A stretch of DNA of 64,000 nucleotides, taken from NCBI RefSeq assembly GCF_004000985.1, contig NZ_BIMH01000009.1, positions 62,001 through 126,000 on the forward strand, in the 5' to 3' direction. The position numbers were made by a program, and so were the translations under genes. The notes under the pieces are model-generated. The model was not told where the DNA came from and ran no database searches. It saw only the letters and a program-made list of their open reading frames with translations. Position 1 is the first letter of the stretch, and every line of letters starts with the position of its first letter. Positions 1 to 7,740 of the stretch are shown piece after piece. Source of the DNA: Paenibacillus validus NBRC 15382. Lineage in GTDB: Bacteria > Bacillota > Bacilli > Paenibacillales > NBRC-103111.

Positions 1-482
1 ACCCGCGCGTCCACACGGCGGTTTTTCCAATCCTGCGGCGCGGCAAAGCAAAGCTTGCGCAGCTCCTCTTCCTTCGCGAGCTTCGCGACAAGACGCCCTT
101 GACGGTCGTGCGCCAGGCTGACGAATACTTTGTCGCCGACCTTCGGACGCAGCTCCGGCAGCTCCGGCAGCTCGCGAAACGGCAGCAGCAACTGGCGTCC
201 GAGCCCCATTTCCAGAAAACAGCCAAACCGTTGATGAAAATCGGCCACTTCGAGCAGCGCGATTTCGCCGAGCGTCAGCAGCGGCTTCTTCATCGTAGCG
301 GTCAGCCGGTCTTCCGTATCGTGATAAATAAACACGTCCACCTGATCGCCCGGCTTCACTTCGCCGACTTTTTCACTATAATGCAGCAGCACATCCTGCT
401 CCCCATCGGTAAGAAAGAACCCGTGCGGCGATACCTCCCGGGCCACCTCCAGCTTGCGGACCACTCCGGCTTCCAGCCTCAT
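1..482 (-). CDS. CvfB-like S1 RNA-binding protein (N-terminal part)
   Basis: Reading leftward from an ATG at 482, the frame stays open to the window edge, giving about 160 residues of a longer protein. It opens MRLEAGVVRKLEVARE and contains S1-type strands such as GFFLTDGEQDVLLHYSE and VGDKVFVSLAHDRQGRLVAKL. This layout, with tandem small S1-like beta barrels, matches the CvfB/YitL family of RNA-binding regulators, which influence virulence and stress genes in Gram-positive bacteria. The start codon overlaps the rsfS stop as ATGA, so translation is probably coupled and the gene belongs to the nadD-yqeK-rsfS operon. The C-terminal winged-helix part expected for the family lies outside the window. 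Family assignment is by resemblance only. Confidence 0.75.
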   Translation of the reverse strand, partial: MRLEAGVVRKLEVAREVSPHGFFLTDGEQDVLLHYSEKVGEVKPGDQVDVFIYHDTEDRLTATMKKPLLTLGEIALLEVADFHQRFGCFLEMGLGRQLLLPFRELPELPELRPKVGDKVFVSLAHDRQGRLVAKLAKEEELRKLCFAAPQDWKNRRVDAR

Positions 483-826
483 ACCTTCTCAACCACTTTC
501 GCATCGGACCACAGGCGCTCGATGTTGTAGTATTCCCGGTCGTCGCGATGGAACACGTGCACGACCACGTCGCCGAGGTCGAGCAGTACCCAACGCGCCG
601 TATCCATGCCTTCCAAACCGCGAACACGCGCTCCTCGTTCTTCCGCCCGCTTGCGAATTTCCGTAGCGATCGCCTGGACCTGCGTTTCGGAGTTCCCGTG
701 ACAAATAACGAAATAGTCCGCAATCAAGGAAATTCCCCGTAAATTCAGTGTAACCAGGTTCATCGCTTTTTTGTCTTCCGCTGCTTCGACGGCGAGCGTC
801 ATCAGTTCGTCCGGTTGAATGGTCAT
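479..826 (-). CDS. rsfS: Ribosome silencing factor RsfS
   Basis: A 115-residue protein of the RsfS/YqeL/Iojap family. The family binds ribosomal protein L14 on the large subunit and blocks joining to the small subunit when nutrients are short. Hallmarks seen are the D-Y-F-V-I segment (SLIADYFVICHGNS) and the C-terminal WVLLDLGDVVVHVF followed by YYNIERLW, both typical of the family, and the length is normal. GGGAGG lies 7 bases before the ATG. It sits 13 bases after yqeK and overlaps the next gene by four bases (ATGA), the same order as in Bacillus. Confidence 0.95.
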   Translation of the reverse strand: MTIQPDELMTLAVEAAEDKKAMNLVTLNLRGISLIADYFVICHGNSETQVQAIATEIRKRAEERGARVRGLEGMDTARWVLLDLGDVVVHVFHRDDREYYNIERLWSDAKVVEKV

Positions 827-839
827 TCCATTTCCTCCC

Positions 840-1436
840 TTAGTGTCTGTTCGTATCGTAGTGTTCCTCCTGCCGCTCCAGTTCCTCGATCAGCCCGTTG
901 CGGGCGAACAGGGTGAGCGGGTAAATTCGCTTGCCCTTCTCCAGCAAGAAGCGAATCGTTCCGTCAAAACCGGCTATAAGCGCCTTCTCTAAACTATGTT
1001 CGGCGATTTCTCGAATATTATGCACCCCCGGGAAATCCCGGCCCGGTTCCATATAATCGGCTAGACAGACGATTTTGTCCAGCTTCGTCATCCGCTCTCG
1101 CCCGGACGTATGGTAACGGATGGCGTCCAGCACCGCTTCGTCCTTGACGCCGTATTGATGCTCGGCCACCCACGCCCCGGCATGAGCATGCCACAGCTCT
1201 TTATCATAGCCAAGCAAGTCTTGGGGTAGCCCGTTCTCACGGATCACGCGCGCCTGCTCGTCGACTCTCCAATACTTGCACACGTCATGCAAAATCGCGG
1301 CGAGCTCGGCTTTCGCCGGATCCTCTCCGTACCGCTTCGCCAGAATGACTGCCGTCTCCATCACGCCTTCCGTATGCGTCCAGCGCCGCTCCGGCATTTG
1401 CTGCTTCACCGATGCGATGATGTCTTCACGTTTCAT
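840..1436 (-). CDS. yqeK: YqeK, HD-domain dinucleoside tetraphosphate hydrolase
   Basis: A 198-residue HD-superfamily phosphohydrolase. His21 (in RRWTHTEGV) and the His50-Asp51 pair (AAILHDVCKYW) are the metal-binding residues expected, and a later YHTSGR and LADYMEPGRDF complete the YqeK pattern. Proteins of this family hydrolyse symmetrical Ap4A into two ADP, removing a stress alarmone. The ATG lies inside the end of nadD (11-base overlap) and is preceded by GAGGTGA at 9 bases, so nadD, yqeK and rsfS are one translational unit. Length is close to that of homologues. Confidence 0.93.
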   Translation of the reverse strand: MKREDIIASVKQQMPERRWTHTEGVMETAVILAKRYGEDPAKAELAAILHDVCKYWRVDEQARVIRENGLPQDLLGYDKELWHAHAGAWVAEHQYGVKDEAVLDAIRYHTSGRERMTKLDKIVCLADYMEPGRDFPGVHNIREIAEHSLEKALIAGFDGTIRFLLEKGKRIYPLTLFARNGLIEELERQEEHYDTNRH

Positions 1437-2013
1437 ATAAACGATTCACCTCGATATAGTTGTTTACCCGGTCGGGCACCATATAACGCACCGGCCGGCC
1501 TGCAGCCCGGCGTTCACGGATCAAGGTGGAGGACAGCTCGATTTGCGGCATGGAGGCGAGCATGACGGCTTCCTTCATAGGCGCAGGCAGCTCTTCGAGA
1601 TCGGCGTCAAAGCCGGGGCGCTGCAGACCGACGAACGTCACAAGCCGTACGAGCTCGTCGATCCGATGCCACTTGGGCAAATACTGGACCATATCCGCCC
1701 CGATAATGTAGTAAAACCGATGGTCGGGATAACGTTCCCGGAGCAAGCTGACGGTTTCGATGCTGTAAGAGACGCCGCCCTTCACCAGCTCGATATCGCT
1801 TGCACGGAACGCCTCGTGCCCCTCGACCGCCAAACGGACCATCTCCAAGCGCTGCCGCGCCGTGGCGCCTTGCGTTTGCTCCTTATGCGGAGACACATTG
1901 GTCGGCATGAACCATACTTCATCCAGACCGAGCTCCTCGCAGACGCTTTGCGCCGCCAGCAGATGGCCGATATGAATCGGATCAAAGGTGCCCCCCATGA
2001 TGCCAACCTTCAT
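1426..2013 (-). CDS. nadD: Nicotinate-nucleotide adenylyltransferase
   Basis: NadD transfers AMP from ATP to nicotinate mononucleotide, making deamido-NAD, a required step of NAD synthesis. The protein shows the nucleotidyltransferase signature GGTFDPIHIGH at residues 7-17 and the second motif SSTLIRERR near the C-terminus, and at 195 residues has the usual length. The ATG at 2013 is chosen because AGGAGGAG lies about 6 bases before it. An in-frame ATG at 2034 would add seven residues that include the Shine-Dalgarno itself. The gene is 39 bases after yhbY and overlaps yqeK. Confidence 0.95.
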   Translation of the reverse strand: MKVGIMGGTFDPIHIGHLLAAQSVCEELGLDEVWFMPTNVSPHKEQTQGATARQRLEMVRLAVEGHEAFRASDIELVKGGVSYSIETVSLLRERYPDHRFYYIIGADMVQYLPKWHRIDELVRLVTFVGLQRPGFDADLEELPAPMKEAVMLASMPQIELSSTLIRERRAAGRPVRYMVPDRVNNYIEVNRLYET

Positions 2014-2052
2014 CCGGCTCTCCTCCTGTTCCATCGGAAAACTAGCGTTTCG

Positions 2053-2346
2053 TTATGGAAGCTCGATCGTTTTATGATCCCGCGATTCCTTATACAGCAC
2101 GATCGTTTTGCCAATGACTTGAACGAGCTCCGCGCCCGCTCCCTCTGCCAGTTGTTCGGCCACTTCGTGGCGGTCCTCCATGCAGTTGTTCAGAATGGAC
2201 ACTTTCATGAGTTCGCGTGTTTCGATCGCTTCTTCGATATGCCGGATCAAGTGATCGTTGACGCCCCCCTTGCCGACTTGAAAAATCGGAGTGAGGTGGT
2301 GCGCTTGCGAGCGCAGAAAACGCTTTTGTTTGCCTGTTAACATCAT
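2053..2346 (-). CDS. yhbY: YhbY/YqeI CRM-domain RNA-binding protein
   Basis: A 97-residue CRM-domain protein. It begins MMLTGKQKRFLRSQAHHL and contains the G-K-G-G loop (FQVGKGGVND) that characterises this RNA-binding fold; the family associates with pre-50S ribosomal particles. Start: the ATG at 2346 has AAGAAAGG at 8 bases, while an in-frame TTG at 2352 is only 2 bases from that Shine-Dalgarno and is unlikely. In Bacillus the gene directly follows aroE. Here 450 non-coding bases separate them, so it may have its own promoter or depend on read-through. Confidence 0.93.
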   Translation of the reverse strand: MMLTGKQKRFLRSQAHHLTPIFQVGKGGVNDHLIRHIEEAIETRELMKVSILNNCMEDRHEVAEQLAEGAGAELVQVIGKTIVLYKESRDHKTIELP

Positions 2347-2352
2347 ATTCAA

Positions 2353-2803
2353 AACCTTTCTTGCCTGTATCGCATCCCCCTCTTTCCCCCTTCCCGAAGG
2401 GGGAGGACCAGGGCGCGCTGCCCCTGGACCCCAGATGGTGGCGGATGAGCGACTGGGCCGTCGTTGATGGAATGTCTGTGCTGGGAGCGCTTATCGTCCC
2501 TGCCGTGTCAGCCCCTTGGGCTGACACGGCAGGGACACGCTTACGTTAGGCGCTCGTACGGGACTTATTGCCTGCATCACGTGCAGACAGGAATGCTGGA
2601 CTTCTAACGTTTCGTTCGACCGTGGTACCGCCTTATGACTGCGTCATAAAGCTAACGGCGAGAGAGGGGGTGGCGGCAATCTGCTCATGCTGAGGCGAAT
2701 CTGCCGCACCCCCTTTAAGGGGCCATCCGGCCCTTAAAGGATTAAAAGCCTTAAAAGACTTTAAAGCCTACCTAAAACTAAAACCGAAAGCCAAGTACAG
2801 AGC
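2353..2803. repeat. Palindrome-rich non-coding spacer between aroE and yhbY
   Basis: No credible gene lies here. The stretch is packed with inverted repeats: CCCCCTTC/GAAGGGGG at 2386-2403, CCAGGG/CCCTGG at about 2408-2427, a perfect 19-bp arm palindrome at 2496-2536, a long imperfect stem pairing 2665-2680 with 2699-2714, and CCTTTAAGGG/CCCTTAAAGG at 2712-2740, followed by short A-rich near-repeats (TTAAAAG) to about 2770. None has a clear U-tract on the minus strand, so these do not look like ordinary terminators. The layout resembles a REP/BIME-like or degenerate palindromic insertion. This is inference from structure only. Confidence 0.6.
2496..2536. repeat. Perfect 19-bp inverted repeat, 3-bp loop
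   Basis: Left arm GTCCCTGCCGTGTCAGCCC at 2496-2514 and right arm at 2518-2536 are exact reverse complements around the loop CTT. The predicted hairpin would be very stable on either strand, but no run of T follows on either side. It lies in the middle of the aroE-yhbY spacer. Confidence 0.9.
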
Positions 2804-3667
2804 TTAACCCTCGAAGGACTCCAAAACAACCGCGCGCATCGCTTCGATGGGAGCGGGTTGGCCCGTCCAATATTCGAACGCGTAAGCGCCCTGGTAGATG
2901 AACATGCCTAACCCGCTGTGGATCGCGGCGCCGCGCTGGTCGCGGGCTTCGCGCAAAAATCGGGTCAGCAGCGGGTTATAGATGAGGTCGCTGACGACGG
3001 TGTCCGGACGGATCAGCGAGACGTCCATCGGAACGTCGTCGACGTTCGGGTGCATGCCGAGCGACGTGTTGTTGACGATCAGCGCGGCTTCGCCGGCTAG
3101 AGCGGCGACTTCGTCGAGCCCGTGGCCGGAGACGCTCGAGAACTCGCTCATCGAAGCGGCAAGCTCCTGCGCCTTCTCTTTGGTACGGTTGGCGATGTAA
3201 ATATGCGCCGCGCCTTCTTTGGCGATCGCGTAGCCGACGCCGCGGGCGGCGCCGCCCGCGCCGATCATCAGCACCTTGCGGCCGCGCAGGTCGATGCCCG
3301 TTTCCTCTTTCAAGGAGCGGATATACCCGATGCCGTCCGTGTTATAGCCGGTCAGCTTGCCGTTGTCGTTGACGATCGTATTCACCGCGCCGATCATCCG
3401 CGCGCCTTCATCGATAGCGTCCAAGTATTCCATCACTTCCACTTTATGCGGAACCGTCACGTTTACGCCGCGAAACTGCAGCGCGCGGATGCCGGCAACG
3501 GCGTCTTTCAGCGTCCCCGGCACAATATGAAACGCGCCGTAAGCGGCGTTAACGCCTGTAACCTCGAACGCCCGATTCAGCATGATCGGCGATTTGGAAT
3601 GGCGGATCGGATCTCCGAACACGCCGTAAAGGATCGTATGACTGTCCAGCTTATGCGACGTTAGCAT
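2804..3667 (-). CDS. aroE: Shikimate dehydrogenase (NADP+)
   Basis: AroE reduces 3-dehydroshikimate to shikimate in aromatic amino-acid synthesis. The 287-residue protein has the substrate-binding GDPIRHSKSP (residues 18-27), the catalytic lysine in NVTVPHK (Lys75), the catalytic aspartate in NTDG (Asp111), the dinucleotide loop GAGGAAR (136-142) and an NRT motif typical of NADP binding. GGGGGG stands 11 bases before the ATG. It follows yqeH by about 66 bases, as in Bacillus. Confidence 0.96.
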   Translation of the reverse strand: MLTSHKLDSHTILYGVFGDPIRHSKSPIMLNRAFEVTGVNAAYGAFHIVPGTLKDAVAGIRALQFRGVNVTVPHKVEVMEYLDAIDEGARMIGAVNTIVNDNGKLTGYNTDGIGYIRSLKEETGIDLRGRKVLMIGAGGAARGVGYAIAKEGAAHIYIANRTKEKAQELAASMSEFSSVSGHGLDEVAALAGEAALIVNNTSLGMHPNVDDVPMDVSLIRPDTVVSDLIYNPLLTRFLREARDQRGAAIHSGLGMFIYQGAYAFEYWTGQPAPIEAMRAVVLESFEG

Positions 3668-3733
3668 TGGCCGTTGTTCCCCCCATATTCATCTTAGATC
3701 CGGTTCTCCCTCGCCCCATGCGGCACGAAAGAA

Positions 3734-4864
3734 TTAAATCAGCGATTCGCGCAGCGCCACCTTGACGCCCTTCGGCACATGGATGACGAGATCCGCGCCT
3801 GCCTCGCTGTTCGCTTTGACCCAGCCGAGACCGGATATCGAGACGTCCGACGGCTTCCCTTTCGGAATACGGATCGTGTGCTTCACGAGCGGCGGCAGCT
3901 CCTCCAGCTCTTCAAGCGTCGGCGGCGACAGCAGCCCCCCTTTATGCTCGGCGTACAGCTCATCGGCTCGCTCCAGCTTCGTACGGTGCGCTTTCAAGCC
4001 GTTGGACGTATAGAACGTGAACGACTGCCGCTCCCCTTGCACGAAATCAAAACGCACCAAACTGCCGAAAAACACCGTCTGCTTCTCGTTCAACTGAAAC
4101 ACGAGCGGCTTCACAGGTTTGTCCGGCATCAGCTTCATCAAATCTTTTTTGTTCACGAGCTCCGTCAAGCGGTGTTTGTACACGATTCCCGGCGTATCGA
4201 TGATCGAAGAGCCGTCGTCCATCGGAATGCGCACCAAATCGAGCGTCGTGCCCGGGTACTGGGAGACGGTGAGCTCCGCATCCAGGTCGCTGTAATCGCG
4301 AATCAGCCGGTTGATCAGCGTCGATTTGCCGACGTTGGTCGCGCCGACCACATAGATGTCGCGCCCTTCGCGGTGTTCGTCCAGCGCTTCAATAACGCGC
4401 TCGAAGCCCATGTTCTTTTTCGCCGAGCAAAGCACTACCTCGACGACCCGCAGCCCGGCTTCCTTCACCTGACGCTGCACCCAGTTCAAAATCCGGTTAT
4501 AGTTCGTCACTTTGGGCAGCAGATCGATCTTGTTCACGACGAGCACGATCGGATTTTTGCCGACGAATCGGGGCAGCCCCGAAATCATGCTGCCTTCGAA
4601 ATCGAACAGATCGACGATGTTCACGACCAGCGATTCGGTCGAGCCTACATGCGACAGCAGCCGCAAGAAATCGTCCTGATTCAGCGTAATGCTGGAGGAC
4701 TCGTTGTAATTCTTGATGCGGAAGCACCGCTGGCAAATGATCGGCGTCCGGGTCAAAGCTTGGGCCGGCACATAGCCGAGCCGTTCGGAGTCTGCGGTTT
4801 GCAGCGTGACGCCGCAGCCTGCGCAGCGGTCGTCCTCTTGCCTGTTTTCATGGTCAAGCGTCAT
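3734..4864 (-). CDS. yqeH: Ribosome-biogenesis GTPase YqeH (circularly permuted)
   Basis: YqeH is a GTPase needed for assembly of the 30S ribosomal subunit. The N-terminus carries a zinc finger of two CxxC pairs (Cys14/17 and Cys44/47). The GTPase motifs then occur in permuted order: NKID (G4, 111-114), SAKK (G5), GATNVGKS (P-loop, 174-181) and DTPG (G3, 223-226). At 376 residues the length is normal. It starts 7 bases after the end of yqeG and is probably co-transcribed with it. Confidence 0.96.
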   Translation of the reverse strand: MTLDHENRQEDDRCAGCGVTLQTADSERLGYVPAQALTRTPIICQRCFRIKNYNESSSITLNQDDFLRLLSHVGSTESLVVNIVDLFDFEGSMISGLPRFVGKNPIVLVVNKIDLLPKVTNYNRILNWVQRQVKEAGLRVVEVVLCSAKKNMGFERVIEALDEHREGRDIYVVGATNVGKSTLINRLIRDYSDLDAELTVSQYPGTTLDLVRIPMDDGSSIIDTPGIVYKHRLTELVNKKDLMKLMPDKPVKPLVFQLNEKQTVFFGSLVRFDFVQGERQSFTFYTSNGLKAHRTKLERADELYAEHKGGLLSPPTLEELEELPPLVKHTIRIPKGKPSDVSISGLGWVKANSEAGADLVIHVPKGVKVALRESLI

Positions 4865-4871
4865 ACGTTCC

Positions 4872-5366
4872 CTACCTTTTCATCATCTTTAACGCCGCTT
4901 TCTCGAGCGTCCTGTTCACTTTCGTAAAAAAGCCCTCATCCGTAGGCGAAATCGGACGGACCAGCACCGTATATAACCCCAGGCGATTGCCGCCGAGCAC
5001 ATCGGTCAGCATCTGATCGCCGATGACGATCGTCTGCCCCGCCTCCAGACGCATCATGTTCAGCGCTTTGCGGAACGAGGCGTGGGTCGGCTTTTTGGCC
5101 CGGTAAATAAAAGGCAGGGACAGCGGCTCCGCAAACTTGGTTACTCTGGTGCGCTGATTGTTCGATACGATCACAACCTGAAAGCCGATCTGACCCACCA
5201 CTTTGAGCCATTCGATCAGTTCCGGCGTTGCGAACGGCGCTTTGGCCCCGACCAGCGTATTGTCCAAGTCCGTAATGATGCCCCGATACCCCTGCTTCCA
5301 TAACGTATCCAATTCAAGTTCATAGATGCTGTTCACTTGCTCACGCGGGATTAGCTTTTTCAGCAA
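4872..5366 (-). CDS. yqeG: YqeG family HAD-IIIA phosphatase
   Basis: A small HAD-superfamily phosphatase of the YqeG class; the cellular substrate is not established. The nucleophile motif DLDNT, the second motif VSNN, a conserved lysine (RAKKPTHASF) and VIGDQMLTDVLGGN are all present. The best start is the TTG at 5366, with GAGGTGA 5 bases upstream, giving MLKKLIPREQ, the usual N-terminus of the family. A GTG at 5375 lies within the Shine-Dalgarno and would add three residues. It heads the yqeG-yqeH-aroE operon. Confidence 0.93.
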   Translation of the reverse strand: MLKKLIPREQVNSIYELELDTLWKQGYRGIITDLDNTLVGAKAPFATPELIEWLKVVGQIGFQVVIVSNNQRTRVTKFAEPLSLPFIYRAKKPTHASFRKALNMMRLEAGQTIVIGDQMLTDVLGGNRLGLYTVLVRPISPTDEGFFTKVNRTLEKAALKMMKR

Positions 5367-5463
5367 AACGTTCACCTCAGGGAAACAATGGCTATATACG
5401 TCAAACTATATCACACTTGTCCGGTGTGTTCAAAGAGGGAGTGCCAATCGCTTCTTTACCTTC

Positions 5464-5492
5464 AAAAAGCCCGCCGCCTTCCGGCAGCGGGC
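5464..5492 (-). terminator. Intrinsic terminator after the transglutaminase operon
   Basis: On the minus strand a stem of about 10 bp (GCCCGC-x-GCC paired with GGC-x-GCGGGC, 5469-5492) is followed by five T (5464-5468). It lies 20 bases past the transglutaminase stop. Confidence 0.85.
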
Positions 5493-5511
5493 CCTCAGCC
5501 CTTGGCCTCAT

Positions 5512-7740
5512 TTACATTTGGGAACGAAGCTTCTCCACAATTTGCGTAGTTTCACGGAATTCCTCTTCGGTCATATCGTCCTTGCCGTATTTGGCCTTCT
5601 CGAAATGGTGCAGCACGACATCCAGCTCGCCCTTCATCCAGCTGCTCTTGGCCGTCCATCGCCGCACCGCTTCACGGAGCGTTTCGTGCTCCTCGCGCGC
5701 GTAGCCGTGCCTGCGGAAAATGCGCAGCAGCCGTTCGCATTCCACAATGATTTTCTGCTTCAGCTGCAAGGCCCTGCGGCGGCGGGCGCGCTCCCGCACA
5801 AGATCGACCAGCTGCCAGCGCCATGCGGCAAAGCCGGCCAGCAGCAGCGCGACAAGCAGCGAGCCGCCGAACAGGTAGTGACGGCTTTGCACCGCCGGAG
5901 CCGCCTCTTCTTCCGCAACCGCAGGCAGCGATTCGACCGCCTGCGGCTCGGCGACCGGCTCTTCAACCGGAACGGCCCGCGGCATGGAGAATCCGGACGT
6001 CGGCTCGAACGGCACCCAGCCGTATCCGCTGAAATACACTTCGACCCAGGAATGCGCGTCAGAGTTGCGCACCGTATACTCGCCGGCGGCATTCGGATCG
6101 GCAAACAGCTCGCCCGGCGCGAACCCGCCCAAACCTTGCTGGTCGAGCGTCGTCGAGCCGGAGGAATAGCCCTTCACCCACCTTGCGGGCAAGCCGACCG
6201 CTCGCGACAGCACGGCCATCGACGTGGAATAATAATCGCAATAGCCTTCTTTAATCTCGAACAGGAACCGGTCGACAAAGTCGCGGCTGCGGCCCTTCGT
6301 CAAGTCGGGCTTATTCGTGTACGCGTAATTCATCGACAAATATTGCTCGATCGCTTTCGCCTTATCGTAATCGCTGCTTGCATTTTTGGTAATTTCGAAA
6401 GCCAGATTGCGCACCCGCTCAGGCAAATGATCCGGCAGCTGCAGGAACGGCGCCAATTCCGGCCTCGGCCATTGATGCGGCAGCTTGCGCAGCGCCGCTT
6501 CGTCGATGACCGGCATTTGCGACACGATCGTGTACGTCTTCGGATACGGCTGACGCTCGCTGAAACGAAGCTCGCCCTGCTGCGCCGACCACATCAGTCC
6601 TTCAAACCCGCTGCGCGCTCCGTTCATCCCTACGACCTTCTGTATCGAATAGGCGCCGAATAGAACCGGATACCGGTCATCGTTCAGCAGCGTCACCGTT
6701 TGCGTGACCTCGATCGTTTTCATTTGGTCGCCCGGCAATCGCGTATCCGCCGGCAAGACCGCATCCGGCCGGACCGGCCCCCAGGAAGCGCGATCGAGCT
6801 CGCTTTCCTGCCACCCTCTGCCGGTATATAACGAGAGAGTCTCGCCCCGCCAATACCCGCGGTGCGTCGTGTCGATGGTCATCACCGGCGTATAATCGAA
6901 CTGGAATCCGCTGCCAAGGAATCGGTCATTCCGGCTGTAGCCGGACGACGCGTCCATCGCATCGGTCGCAAGGGCAACCTGCTCCCCTTTGCCGGTGGCG
7001 AAGTTCATCGGCTCGCCGCGGTAGGCTCGCCAGGCCGTATACGGATCGGTCAGCATCGGGCCGACTTCCGGCATCGCCGCGCCGGCAAGCAGCGTCAGGC
7101 CGATCAGACCGGTCACCGGCAGGACGATCGAGAACGGGTTTTCCGCGAGCTGTCTCCAAGCCGACGGATCCTTCATCCGCAGCCGCCGGAAGTGCGCCAG
7201 AATCAGCAGGAACAGCCCGCAGCCAACCATGATGACGACCTGCGGCCACAAGTATACGCCCGAGAACGAATCGCGGATGCACAGCGCCAGCACGCTCACG
7301 ACAAGCAGCGCGTAGATGCGCCACTTCGATTCCACCCACCAGATCATCGTCAGGTAGGCGACCCAGGTCCCCAGGCCGAACCATAAATAAGGCGTCAGTT
7401 CGTATAAGTTCAGAAACAGTTTGGATGAAAAAAAACTTCCAATCGTCATCGGTTCGATCGCTTCGTATCGCTCCAGCACCGTCACTTGTATCGTCAAGAT
7501 CGCGATGAACTGCAGTACCCCGCGCAGCATCCAGTGCATCCACGGAATGTGCTCCAGCACGCAAACGGCAAGCAGCGTCCACGCCATGACCGCCACCGTC
7601 TCCGGCAGCAGCCAGTAATCCTCCTTCTGAAACCAAAGGAGGAGTTGAAGCAAAAATATGCCGCTAAGCAGCACCGTTAGCCGATACGGCCACTCCTCGA
7701 ACAACAGCCGCTTTTTCCAAGAGAGAGGTTTCCCGTTCAT
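5512..7740 (-). CDS. Membrane transglutaminase-like protein (DUF3488/DUF4129 type)
   Basis: A 742-residue membrane protein. The N-terminal third holds several hydrophobic helices. An extracytoplasmic transglutaminase-like core follows, with catalytic Cys501 (KEGYCDYYS) and His563 (SDAHSWVEVYF). A further helix near residues 623-641 precedes a cytoplasmic tail. The third catalytic residue, normally Asp in a D-P-T motif, is Glu (GWVPFEPT, Glu579), which is seen in some relatives. The start at 7740 overlaps the DUF58 stop as ATGA and has GGGAGG about 10 bases upstream. MoxR-DUF58-transglutaminase operons are widespread; the substrate is unknown, and a role in envelope maintenance is only inferred. 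Confidence 0.9.
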   Translation of the reverse strand: MNGKPLSWKKRLLFEEWPYRLTVLLSGIFLLQLLLWFQKEDYWLLPETVAVMAWTLLAVCVLEHIPWMHWMLRGVLQFIAILTIQVTVLERYEAIEPMTIGSFFSSKLFLNLYELTPYLWFGLGTWVAYLTMIWWVESKWRIYALLVVSVLALCIRDSFSGVYLWPQVVIMVGCGLFLLILAHFRRLRMKDPSAWRQLAENPFSIVLPVTGLIGLTLLAGAAMPEVGPMLTDPYTAWRAYRGEPMNFATGKGEQVALATDAMDASSGYSRNDRFLGSGFQFDYTPVMTIDTTHRGYWRGETLSLYTGRGWQESELDRASWGPVRPDAVLPADTRLPGDQMKTIEVTQTVTLLNDDRYPVLFGAYSIQKVVGMNGARSGFEGLMWSAQQGELRFSERQPYPKTYTIVSQMPVIDEAALRKLPHQWPRPELAPFLQLPDHLPERVRNLAFEITKNASSDYDKAKAIEQYLSMNYAYTNKPDLTKGRSRDFVDRFLFEIKEGYCDYYSTSMAVLSRAVGLPARWVKGYSSGSTTLDQQGLGGFAPGELFADPNAAGEYTVRNSDAHSWVEVYFSGYGWVPFEPTSGFSMPRAVPVEEPVAEPQAVESLPAVAEEEAAPAVQSRHYLFGGSLLVALLLAGFAAWRWQLVDLVRERARRRRALQLKQKIIVECERLLRIFRRHGYAREEHETLREAVRRWTAKSSWMKGELDVVLHHFEKAKYGKDDMTEEEFRETTQIVEKLRSQM

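Noticed and set aside
5326-6663. Plus-strand frame opposite the transglutaminase gene (445 codons)
   Set aside because: Shadow of a real gene; composition and lack of motifs argue against coding.
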